Origin: Vandiemenella viatica
Taxonomy: Eukaryota; Arthropoda; Insecta; Orthoptera; Morabidae
Assembly: GCA_031002005.1 (NCBI GenBank)
Contig: JARYHS010011408.1
Span: 216,917,473-216,981,472 of the forward strand
Length of the DNA stretch: 64,000 nucleotides
Direction of reading: 5' to 3'
Numbering within the stretch: position 1 is the first letter of the stretch; every line of letters starts with the position of its first letter. The translations under genes were made by a program, and so were the position numbers. The notes beneath the pieces are model-generated. The model was not told where the DNA came from. It did not search any database and saw nothing but the letters and a program-made list of their open reading frames with translations. Of the stretch, positions 55,033 to 64,000 are shown in pieces.

Positions 55033-55095
55033 CGGGCGGAATCGAATCGGTGGCCCTCCGAAAACGAGGTCATCTCGCTTACCTCAGAGTAAACA
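55033..55095 (-). repeat. tRNA-like fragment
   Basis: On the minus strand CGAGATGACCTCGTTTTCGG is followed by CACCGATTCGATTCCGCCCG, resembling an anticodon arm and box B of a tRNA or SINE head. The acceptor stem is not complete, so no functional tRNA is called. Confidence 0.4.
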
Positions 55096-55630
55096 AGGCC
55101 ATTACCGGGCAGACTTTCAGCGTTGCTAAGTAACCTTTTCGTATCCTACGATACTCGGATTATTGACTCGTATATTCGTTGTCAACTGCCGCTTCTAAAG
55201 CCTACTGACAAATTCATTATTCTGCATCAACCAAAATGTTTTTAGAGCTCATTACATAGTTGGCGCAGCACTTTCCAACTGATTTCATGCGTGAAACAAG
55301 TATTTTGCAACTCTCGCTTACCTTTCTAGCACATTCGGCGGCATTTGCAGGTGGTGGAATAAGGACATCAGCTTTTCAAATGCTTTTTTTTTTATTTTTC
55401 GCCAGTGTTGAGGTCAATGGAAAGTATTAATTACTATTGAAGTTATACAGGTATAATATTCTCCCTGGAAACTACAACAATTTGCAACTCTTTATCCAAC
55501 TTCTACCCGTTTGCTACCTTTGACTGCGTCTAAAGCAATTCAAAATTATGCTACTTTTACCTTTTTATATCGTCTTGAGTAATTTGCTATCTTTTAGACT
55601 TAACCAGCTTTTACGTGTAGCTCTACTGTT
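55096..55630. other. Unassigned stretch
   Basis: No gene or repeat recognised. Confidence 0.35.
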
Positions 55631-55789
55631 ATACATCGTTAGTATAAATGATTCATCATGTTTAAAAACACTGTGTACTGAAAAGTATGCGACCTACAAA
55701 GACGAATGATATATGAGAAGATGCATAAACTCACCAAGTTTAAAAGCCCGCTTGGTGTTTGTCGTCCGCGCTAGATGGCAGCAGTTGAC

Positions 55790-56570
55790 AAGATGGCGTA
55801 AAAGCAGGAGAAAAGATTTTATGTGTTATAATACGAGAAGTTTTCTTTGGTTAACAATGTACACCGTGCATTCGTACGAAAATACGGAAAATCTGCATCT
55901 AGTTACCAGAGCATTTTACGTTGATTTCGCCAGTTTCGTGACACTGTTACCATATCAAAGTAAAAACTGGATTGGCCCTTTCTCTTCATCGAGCTGACGG
56001 TGAAAGGTTCCGTGTAGCCTGGATATGTTGCAGGTGTGGTTGTTTCCACAACTGACTACTGACTCCTCCACTTTCATTTTACAACAGGATGGAGGTCCAC
56101 CTCACTGGAGTACAAATGACCGCGACTTTGTCAACAGAGAACTGGGATAGTTCCTCTGTTGTCGTGGCCCCTCAGGTCGCCAGATCTAACCCCGTTTGAT
56201 TTCTTCTTGTGGGGTTACGTGAAAAACAAAATTTATGTACCTCCAATGCCTTGCCGGCCTCGGTAGCGTAGGGGCTAGAGTGCTAGCTCCGCGTACCGAA
56301 GGTCGCCGGTTCGAGTCCGGCCGAGGGCATGGGTGTTTAGTGTTGTGTCTGTGAATGTCTTGTCCGTGTTGTAGTGTCCTTGTGTCAATACTTGATAGCA
56401 ACAAATCACATTGAGCTGGCTGTATGGCCCAATAGCCGAATGCCATTTAAAAAAAAAATTAATTACCTCCAATGCCAACAACACTGCGAAAATTACAGGA
56501 ACGTTACGAACATTGAGTATGGAAGGAGCTGGATTACCGCTTGGGTGTGTGCCGGGTGACTAAGGGCGCT
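55790..56570 (+). pseudogene. Deleted mariner transposase, split by SINE-2
   Basis: N-terminal piece YEKFSLVNNVHRAFVRKYGK, SASSYQSILR and FRQFRDT (55815-55945), the DUF4817 DNA-binding region. A jump follows (region of the first catalytic Asp lost), then FILQQDGGPPHWSTNDRDFV (56075-56135) with the second Asp. Then LRSPDLTPFDFFLWGYVKNK (56172-56230) with the third Asp position. After the SINE the frame resumes with the LQERYEH and WKELDYRLGVCRVTKGAHI end (56490-56570). Many frameshifts; no active enzyme. Confidence 0.83.
56251..56463 (+). mobile_element. SINE-2 copy, full length, 13-bp target duplication
   Basis: Perfect TACCTCCAATGCC at 56238-56250 and 56464-56476. Head GCCGGCCTCGGTAGCGTAGG, box B GCCGGTTCGAGTCC, body ending GGCCCAATAGCCGAATGCC and poly-A. 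It cuts the mariner transposase remnant, so the mariner was in place first. The best-preserved copy of this family here. Confidence 0.95.
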
Positions 56571-56694
56571 CACATTTAACATTTCCAGTATTTAACAGAA
56601 ACTTGGTGATTTAATGTATTGCTCGTCTTTGGAGATAGTATACTTTTTAATACACAGTTCTGAAACCCGATGAATCATTTAGGCTAACCCTGTA

Positions 56695-57190
56695 TTTACA
56701 ATATCGTCAATCTCTTCTCCATTTTGATTTCGTTATCTGATATAAAATGCATTCTTTGCATTGCTTGTTACTTTTACTTAGAGAGTAGCGTCAGTTATAT
56801 AACCAGAACAAAACTTCTCAAGTTTATTATACTTTTATTTTTCAGCTTCTCAAATATTACGAATTGCTTCTTAATACTTTTACATGCACGTAAGTTTTAT
56901 ACAAATAACATTTTCACTTAGAGTCCAAGTACACCCATGATTTTGTCAGCTTCCTTTTATCTGTTTCCTGATCATAAAGCCATCTTTTTCATGCCGCCTC
57001 CTTTCCTTTAATAACCATGTAGAACGTCTTCTCCTTGGTCTTAGGCTAGCTGCGCTCTCTTTATTCTTAGTTGCCAAAAATGCTGCCAAAAATGTAATTA
57101 ATGATGATATTCGTAAAATAATGATATACTCGTACATAAACAACAATATTTCTATATTTAGATACATTTATAGGTTGGAGTGAAAAATGA
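56695..57190. other. Unassigned stretch
   Basis: AT-rich, no gene recognised. Confidence 0.35.
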
Positions 57191-57194
57191 CCGT

Positions 57195-57345
57195 TCCATA
57201 GGGAACGAAAACGACCATGCCATCTTTTGCACCGTGGCACCTGTCTGATGCTGGAGAACAACGGAAAACCGAGTTTTGATAGCATATCGGGAATCGAAAC
57301 TAGTTCCTGAATGTCACGTCGGAACGTTACTTCTCATTCACCAAC
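57195..57345 (-). mobile_element. Possible very old SINE-1 copy
   Basis: Weak but ordered similarity: GGAACGAAAACGACCATGCC, GGAAAACCGAGTTTTGATAG, CGGGAATCGAAACTAGTTCC and CGTTACTTCTCATTCACC correspond to successive SINE-1 segments on the minus strand. Confidence 0.45.
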
Positions 57346-57479
57346 CTGGATGTTAGTACTCTAGACTTGAGATAAAGTGGTTTTGTTAGAATCGCATTTC
57401 ATCTAGACAAAAGAATATGGAGAGTCCAAAAAAACACGAAAAAATACAAAGATCAAATCTGAACCGGGAAAGGACTGTG

Positions 57480-57625
57480 TGCGAAGATGGGGACCATGAC
57501 TCTTTTGTAAGTCGCATATTGATATTTTCCTGGAGTGATTTTCGGCAAACTATGGAAAACTAAAAGTTGGGAGTCAAATTCGTGTACTCCAGAATGTCAG
57601 CTGTGAGAGTTTACCATTCATGTTT
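57480..57625 (-). mobile_element. SINE-1 copy, diverged and truncated
   Basis: CCTGGAGTGATTTTCGGCAA, CTATGGAAAAC and AGTCAAATTCGTGTACTCC match the SINE-1 body and eroded box B on the minus strand. The 3' hairpin is absent. Confidence 0.6.
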
Positions 57626-58621
57626 CCCTGTGGCTGTACCTTGTTATCTGAATCGGAAAACGATTAGTCGCTGTCTGCTCTGTATCAAGCGCTGACGCCA
57701 GTGGCATAATACTGACGTACTGTTCTACCAAACATCCTTGAGCGCATGATGTATTATAATGGCTAGTCACAACAAGGCTTTTATAGCGATCAGTCACGCT
57801 TGATTGGCCGCAGTCCCAAATTCTATGCTGTCAATAGAGTTTCAATAAAATTCTATATTCTGCTTTCTTTTTCAGTTTCTCAACCCTGTATTGACATATG
57901 TCAAATGCTTCTTTTCTTGTTAGTCCATAGGTCGTCGGGGGTACAAGTATCAGGATAATTAGGGCAGACCAGCAAGTGTTCTATAGCTTGTGTGATTCCA
58001 GTCTTATTCATTTATAAGACCCCAACTTGATATGTTGGTTGGTATTGAGGCCACTCCTGACATAAGTGTTCTATATACCTTGTAATTTAATTATGAGTCA
58101 CTGTGCAATTGGGCGGTGGTTCATACAGCGGAGTGTTTAATCTCAATAAACAGGGTGGCATTCTTCACAGGCTCTTTAGAATCTTTTTATCCTTCAACTG
58201 TATTTTTACGGAAGGCAGGTATTTTGAAACCAGCTGCTTTGGACAGCTTACCACAAGTAGTACATTTCATACATCCTATAAATATCCTGCATGTCTCGTT
58301 GAGGCTTATATACACCATCCCAGCGTGAGCTGATCTAGATGACATTGGACAGGCGTATTCAGCAGTGGGAAAGCAAAGCGCTGGAGTGGCGATTTTTCAT
58401 AACTGTTGGATTGGTACCCCACTGGCTGTGTTCCATCTTTCTCAGGATATTATTTCTAATGGCGACTTTGGGAGGGGGGAGGGAGGGTCTTTCCACTTTC
58501 TGGTGGGTTGGCTTTTCTGTGAGTTCTGGATTCCAAATTGTAACAATCATCATGAGTTTTCATACGATAGTAAATAGAACATTATAAAAAGAATAAAATT
58601 CTTAATATCAAAATTTCCATT
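57626..58621. other. Unassigned stretch
   Basis: No gene; G-rich patch near 58470-58490. Frames are short and without motifs. Confidence 0.35.
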
Positions 58622-59322
58622 TCTATATATATAAAGATGAATGTATGTTTGTTTTTTTGTTTGTTCTTCATACATATCCACAGTTTTCATCCGATTTCGA
58701 TGAAAGTTTGCACACTTATCCTTTGAAACACGGAGAAAAGTACTGTCTACATTTGGTTGAAAAATTTTCTGTATAGATAATATATGTTGTTTTATAATTT
58801 CGAAAAATTACTGAACGGTGATAGACAGACGCGGAGGATGTGTAGGTCTCTGTAGTGTCTTTCCATATAGCGACGTTTCTTCTGGTCCAGGCTGTATTTC
58901 AACCTAACAACAACCACTGGGAAGAAAATAAAACACTTATAGTGCATTTCCACCTTGTGATGCAATATCTCGAGAACTAAGCGAGATATCAAAAACATAT
59001 ATATTTTCGATTTATCTCACCAAGTTACATACGAATTTATTATTAAATTTGGCTAAGGAGAAATTTTTCTTTTGGCTGCATTTCAACCTAACCACGTCAA
59101 TTTTGAAGTACGATATCTCGAGAACTAAGGGAGATATCCTAATATATATATTTTTTTTACTTTCAATTTGACTCATCGAGTTACATAGGATACCATCAAC
59201 AAAATCCGGCACCACGGTTATCGTAGAATCCCCCCAAAACTTACCTCTTTTATGATCTTCAATATTCACTGTGTGTGCAAATCAGTCTAGATCATACCGG
59301 GCAACTCCGGGAACTCGCTAGT
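58622..59322 (+). mobile_element. Non-autonomous Helitron (type B), carrying ATATCTCG repeats
   Basis: 5' start TCTATATATATAAAGATG with GTTTG repeats. 3' end hairpin ACCGGGCAACTCCGGG-like followed by CTCGCTAG-T at 59317-59323. Contains two ATATCTCGAGAACTAAG units (near 58970 and 59110) of the dispersed repeat. No coding sequence. Confidence 0.7.
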
Positions 59323-59687
59323 AATACTATAAATGCGGAAGTAAGTCTCTGTCTTTTTGTACGTTTTGACGACTAAATGGCAATATCGATATTGATGGAA
59401 TTTGACAAGAAAATCTGTAGGAAGGGCACAGGAAGTTTTTTCCGATATGATTAACAGCTGTAGTCACGAAATTTTGAGAACTTATCGAATGGTGACAGAA
59501 ATATGTTGGAAATTGATTCTCTTCAAGAGACAGGTTCGACGGTAGAATGATATAGTGATAGCTTTCCTGTCATATTATGCCGACTCGGTGCTGTTTGGGA
59601 CCAATCCTTCGTTACTAACAACTTTCTATATTCAATTCTGGGAAAGAAATTCTTAATCTCGCGTACGAAGTCGCGGGTATCGGCTAG
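59323..59687 (+). mobile_element. Non-autonomous Helitron (type A) directly after type B
   Basis: Begins at TAATACTATAAATGCGGAAG immediately after the type B terminus. It ends with hairpin CGCGTACGAAGTCGCGGG and CGGCTAG-T (59681-59688). Very similar to 44862-45221. No coding sequence. Confidence 0.75.
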
Positions 59688-61382
59688 TATTTTGTATATG
59701 TACTTTTGATCTTTTTTGGGGATGTTGCCAGTTTGTAGTTTTAATCCGCCTCGATGTTCATTAAGTCTTAGCAGTTCGAGAAGTTCGGAAATGAAGTGGC
59801 ACACTTGAGAAACAAACACAGCTGACGGTGGCCGCAGGAAACATGCTCACTCATCTGGGCTCGCCCGTATTGGCTTTCTCTCAGCGTCACTGCTCCAGTA
59901 GAAGCAGCGAGACACCTCTGTCTCTCTAGTGCTGTCTCGATAAAGAGACATTAGCAAGCATAGTAACAAAAAAACAGAAGTTATTAAGGATAAGACTGAC
60001 TTCCCACAGTGAAGTGGTTTTTTGTGACTAGCCATCTTTCTCCCTTTATATTAAACCAAAATCATTGAATGAGATATTGTTTTTAAGATTAAGTACTCCG
60101 CTTTGGTACATTCATTAATTAAGGAAGTAATTTTGTATAATCAATCCGTAAATGGAAAAATTAAGAAAAATCAAGGTTACGGGTATGCGATAGTTCCGTG
60201 TCAGACTGCCAGGCTTCGCTGAAGTCGATAAGGAGTGATCGAATTACCGCTAGATAGCAGCTCCACATATCTAAATTTTCGCACGTGTCATGATCGTATT
60301 ACAGCTAATATTTCAGTGGATAAATAAACAAATGCAATAAAATGAGCCCGTTCTTATTTCATCCTACTGCAAGCAACCAACGCTCTTCATCGCATATCAT
60401 TCGCGAAATTTTCGCTCCGCCACTTATTGGAGACATGTAACCACAGTGAATGCTACGAAACTTCCTTACGTCACGTTTAAGTGTGTCTCTTAATCCTGGG
60501 CCAGTTCTGACGAAAGATCGTAGAGTATCTACGGCAAACGTCCGTTGGTACCGGTGTCGTTTATTCATACCATTATTGAATACAGCAGGTATCTCTTAAG
60601 AAGGCGAACAGGAAATGCCTAGTACGCTACTCAGTTGAATGACCTTATGCCCGTGCCCACACTCCACGCAGTACTGCAGCGAGGAATGTTGTTTGTCGAC
60701 TGAATGGAAGCCGATAGAAGACCCTATAAAAGTATAATGAGACGACTGTGTAACAGTAACATAGCTGTCATTAATGAACAGTAGTCTCAAGCAACTGGTT
60801 TATCGCTTCCCAGAAGCTGTTCGGTGCTTGTAAGGTCAAGCTTGATGGAGCGATAACATTCTACTCTGCCACAGAAACCTGCTGTGGGTATACCCGTACC
60901 CGTTTCTAATAAAAGAATTCGGAAAATAAACATAGCCGTTATTGTTAGCACTACCTTTCAGGGAGCATTGACAGCTGCAATGCAGGAAGCAAATTTTTCT
61001 GTTCCCTCTCAAAATAGGCAGGTGTGTCCAAATTTTTCCCTCCGTTTGCCAATATACAAGATACTTTCTTCCATGCGCAGATGGCACCATGTTCTTACAT
61101 AAAATCCCGACGTTTGTTGGGCGTGCATCTACGACCTGTCAAGCCATTAATTCTGAAAACTATACTTTTCTTGAAAATGATAAAGGAGGTGTTAGAGGTT
61201 GCTACGCGCACAAGTGGTATTAACGAGGACAGCGGTAGAGATGGGTCGTTCGCGAGTGAATCAGTTCTTTAGAGCAATTCTTTTAAAAGAGCGAGTGAGC
61301 AGTCGCTCACTAAAAGTGAACGGTAGTTCTTCTAGGTGAGTTGGTCATAAGTCGGCTAATTCCAAAGATCAATTGCATCAAA
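59688..61382. other. Unassigned stretch
   Basis: About 1.7 kb without a recognised gene. Frames at 60359-60568 (minus) and 60836-61090 (minus) have no family motif. Confidence 0.35.
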
Positions 61383-61470
61383 GTCGATTTAAGGGGGGGG
61401 GGGGGGTATTTCATCGAAAAGTGGGGGTGTAACCGGATTCTGAGGGGTGAGAAAGGTCTCGAATAAAACT
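61383..61470 (+). repeat. Fragment of the G-rich MITE
   Basis: Shares the poly-G run, GTATTTCATCGAAAAGTGGG and the GAGAAAGGTCTC segment with 17310-17380 of the MITE copy 1. No termini. Confidence 0.7.
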
Positions 61471-62334
61471 GAGCTAGTGAACCGTTCAAAATAACTAGTT
61501 CTTTTCGTGGAGTGATCAAATGAACACCGCTCTTATTAGTGAGTCACTTTGGCCACCTCTAGGCAGCGGCTTGAAGCTTCATGACGCGTGGGATTCGTCG
61601 AGGGAACAGCTCACTTCTCGACGCTCACCAAGCCACCCATTCACGAACCACGTGACTTCTGCCGAATATTCCAGATGGAGACTTTACATCGTGCAGAACA
61701 AACAACAACCCACTTTTACTCGTGAATAAGGCATTTTATGTTTGGATACCGCCGATACCATTAATTCTGGCCACGCAAGCATTCGATTGCAAGAGATATG
61801 ACATTTTCATTAACAAATAATATAAAAAAACAAAACAAGTAACTATCGGAATAACTGCAGCTAATGATGTAATCATTTCCCTGTTCAACGTTCAATATAA
61901 TCATGATTATTATTATTTGCTAATGGACCCTAACTGATTACGCAAAGGCTTGATTATCATGATCGCTTGTAATTAAGAATTTTTGCAATGGTTCCACTGG
62001 GTAGTTAGAACCAGCGATTGTAACTTCCTGGAACAAAATGGAGGGGCGGGGGAGAGTTAGCTTAAGTGTTGACGTCTGTTTACCATTAGTGTAACTTATG
62101 AGGTAGGGTCAAAAAGTTCCCATTGTCTTGCACATTCAAGTAGTTGTTTGCCAGAAGTGAAATTTTTGTTTGGGTGGTTGGCAACACTTCTGAGGAAGGG
62201 GCTGTGCCGTGCAGCAGGCAGTTGTAGTTGGTTCCGGTGTATATTTTAGACGTAGTGCCTTTCTTTCGTGGGATTGTGAACTGTCGTATTTAGAGCAGCG
62301 TGGCAATATCAAATTCTGTGTGTTGCTGGAGAAA
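61471..62334. other. Unassigned stretch
   Basis: No gene or repeat recognised. Confidence 0.35.
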
Positions 62335-62530
62335 TCACCCTCGGAGATGTTCTCTATGATAGATATAGTATTTTTGTTTATGAAGCGGAGTTTGGATGAT
62401 TGGGGACTGTCGCAACATTCGCTAGATGATTGCGGAAAACCGCCAAGCGACCGGAATCATGCCTGCGGGTACACGGACGCCTGGTCTCGTGCCTTGTCCC
62501 GTTGTACCTCCCAGTTCCTGTGAGCGGTAA
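62335..62530 (+). repeat. Dispersed repeat S (copy 2)
   Basis: See copy at 43215-43410; shared ordered segments include GATGATTGCGGAAAACCG and ATCATGCCTGCGGGTACACG. Unidentified family. Confidence 0.5.
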
Positions 62531-63367
62531 CTCAGCGCACCAAGCCACAATGTCGGCTCATAATAATGATTTTATACCATCAGTGTTGTGTTAAACTTTT
62601 TTATATGTATTCAGAGTTAAAAAACTGAATCATAATTATGTGAACCTTGTGTAACAACGAATATGATGGTTGTTATTTGAAATAAATAGATTTTTATAGA
62701 CAGGATTAATAGTGTATCGTTTGCAATTTATTTCCTTTTGTTAGCTCTATGCAAAAATCCTTTCATACCTACAACCTTTAACCGTGTCTGTAATAATCTT
62801 AAATTAAGTTTGTTCCGAAATGTTTGCTGGTTCTTTTCTATTCGAGATCTATTAAGTTTTCTATCCGCAAATATTATGTTCGAATTTCTCATTATACAAC
62901 CCTTATTAATCTTCCGTTCGATTATCTTGTCTTGCTCGTTCGCCTTTTCTACCAACAATCCCCCCAACTTCTTCTTTTTCCAGAGATGCTATATTTTTAA
63001 ACATATCGGAGCAAACAATCTTTATTAAACCTGCTAATCTTTTTATTTTCCCCTTAAACTTTTGATTTACTAATATTATTGCCTTTATCTGTCTAATATG
63101 TAATTTTTTTAATGAGCTGCTATCTTACATTTGCTCTGGCTTATGTTTCGATATCGATTGGCAGTGATAATAAAGATACCCTTGCCTGTCAACCAAACGT
63201 CGTAAATGTACGGTTTAGGATAAATAATGTAATCTTCCTATCACTTAAAATGTAAGCATAACAGACAAAAAAACTAAGTTCTTCTTGTCTTAGGCTGGGA
63301 ATTAAGATACACAGTGAATTAGTCATTGTCACACAGTTTGCTTATAGCTGTTTTAACAAAGGTTTAC
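62531..63367. other. Unassigned stretch
   Basis: AT-rich, no gene or repeat recognised. Confidence 0.35.
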
Positions 63368-63376
63368 GGATTTATT

Positions 63377-63635
63377 ACCAAGCGGGGCGGTGTAACGGTT
63401 AGCGTTCTCGCCTCGCATTCGGGAGGACGGCGGTTCGAATCCCCGTTCGGGCATCCAGATTTGGGTTTTCCATGGTTTCCCCAAATCACTCCAGGCAAAT
63501 GCCGGGATGCTTCCTTCAAAAGGCCATGGCCGAATTCCTTCCCATTCCTTGCCCCCATCCTTGCCCCCCATCCTTTCCCGTCTCTAAAGACCTCGATGTT
63601 AAAAAGAGACGTAAAAGCAGTTACAAAAAAAAAAA
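63377..63635 (+). mobile_element. SINE-1 copy (subfamily B), full length
   Basis: Head ACCAAGCGGGGCGGTGTAAC, box A region GGTGTAACGGTTAGCG, box B GGTTCGAATCCCC, body with a small duplication of CCTTGCCCCC, 3' stem CGTCTCT...AGAGACG and poly-A. Candidate duplication GGATTTATT (63368-63376) against GGATTGATT (63636-63644). Confidence 0.93.
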
Positions 63636-63644
63636 GGATTGATT

Positions 63645-64000
63645 TTTTTAAAGAAGAAATTATAAACACAATGCGATAAATTTTTTCAGAGTACATATTG
63701 CACTAAAGTAAAATATTCGTCCTATCAATTTTCAGAAATGCTAAGAAAACTAATAGCGATATTGATAATAGCGCGCTGTATTAACAGAGGCGGTTCAAGG
63801 TCAGTCTGTTCCATCCCCACAACTAACATGTGAGGAGGAAATTTGCTAGCTGGCAAATTTGCCACTAGCTTGCCAGATTCAGAGGTCTGGTCGGAGTGGT
63901 AGGCAACTGAAGGGAGTGGAGAGGTGACGATTGGGGTAAGGGTAACATGACCATGGGCCGCCAGTTGAGAATGAACAGAGTATAGTATATTTTATAAGAA
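63645..64000. other. Unassigned end of window
   Basis: No gene or repeat recognised. Confidence 0.35.

Larger units (their letters stand above)
55634..56692 (+). mobile_element. Mariner-type DNA transposon, internally deleted, with nested SINE-2
   Basis: The long imperfect inverted repeats (about 60 bp) share TAAATGATTCATC, ACTGTGTA, AAAAGTAT and CAAAGACGA with the complement of 56630-56692. TA lies at both ends (55632-55633, 56693-56694). Transposase remnants are inside. Without the SINE the element would be about 830 bp. Confidence 0.85.

Noticed and set aside
63377..63450. Functional tRNA gene at SINE heads
   Set aside because: Box A and B are present but the acceptor stem does not close and the sequence continues into the SINE body; the same holds for SINE-2 heads.
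14504..63679. Frames over SINE-1 copies (for example 63326-63679, 32859-33308, 42442-42740)
   Set aside because: They translate the same non-coding repeat in several frames on both strands; conservation is of DNA, not protein.
1..64000. CRISPR arrays, bacterial operons or prophage
   Set aside because: No regularly spaced direct repeats, no ribosome-binding-site-driven gene strings; introns, SINEs and LINEs show a eukaryotic nuclear genome.
1..64000. LTR retrotransposons or endogenous viral sequences
   Set aside because: No paired long terminal repeats, protease or integrase motifs were recognised. All reverse transcriptase pieces are of the non-LTR type.

Overview
The window looks like transposon-dense, AT-rich, non-coding DNA from a large insect genome. 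The only host coding sequence I recognise is two short exons of cytochrome P450 genes of the CYP4 type (1047-1226 and 13773-13882, both +). Each has matching splice signals, so introns are long. The mixture of elements (tRNA-headed SINEs whose body resembles grasshopper/cockroach-type repeats, DUF4817-type mariners, Helitrons, CR1/RTE-like LINEs) suggests a polyneopteran insect. That is an inference; I cannot name the species.

Layout. 1-6100: P450 exon A, a decayed minus-strand Helitron (1938-2870), the 3' end of a LINE (3380-3560), a deleted mariner (3635-4205), a cluster of CGATA motifs and a SINE that runs into a 1000-N assembly gap (6101-7100). 7101-14500: a complete but decayed hAT with a perfect 8-bp target duplication (7996-9127), a G-rich DNA transposon (11521-12305), a second deleted mariner (12675-13528) and P450 exon B. 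14500-31500: SINEs, a MITE with 4-bp target duplications (17120-17660, second copy 27416-27697), a LINE relic, a Tc1 relic, a Helitron with a helicase remnant (23549-25157), and a zone of inverted and tandem repeats (28150-30770). 31500-43200: a LINE carrying two nested SINEs (32060-33620), a LINE RNase H fragment with a nested SINE (35110-36330), a probable Harbinger-type element (38867-40003), a second copy of the first LINE (41566-42305) and more SINEs. 43200-64000: a foldback element (43480-44330), Helitron-derived tandem composites (44334-45221 and 58622-59687), two LINE relics (46704-48110, 50980-52100), a hAT MITE (48909-49269), a Tc1 relic (49316-50536), a third deleted mariner with a SINE inside it (55634-56692), and scattered SINEs up to 63635.

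The most abundant family is a tRNA-derived SINE (SINE-1, about 18 copies on both strands). It has two subfamilies whose 3' ends differ in sequence but keep the same stem-loop, with a compensatory base-pair change. A second tRNA-derived family (SINE-2) has four copies. No transposon in the window has an intact coding region, so all look non-autonomous or dead. Several insertions can be dated relative to each other because they are nested and flanked by target duplications.

The main puzzle in the host gene is exon order. The exon that should come later in a CYP4 gene (C-helix, WxxxR) lies upstream of the exon that should come earlier, on the same strand, and an assembly gap lies between them. 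This means either two tandem genes, one or both incomplete, or a scaffold join in the wrong order. Large parts of the window hold nothing I can name; these are listed as unassigned stretches.
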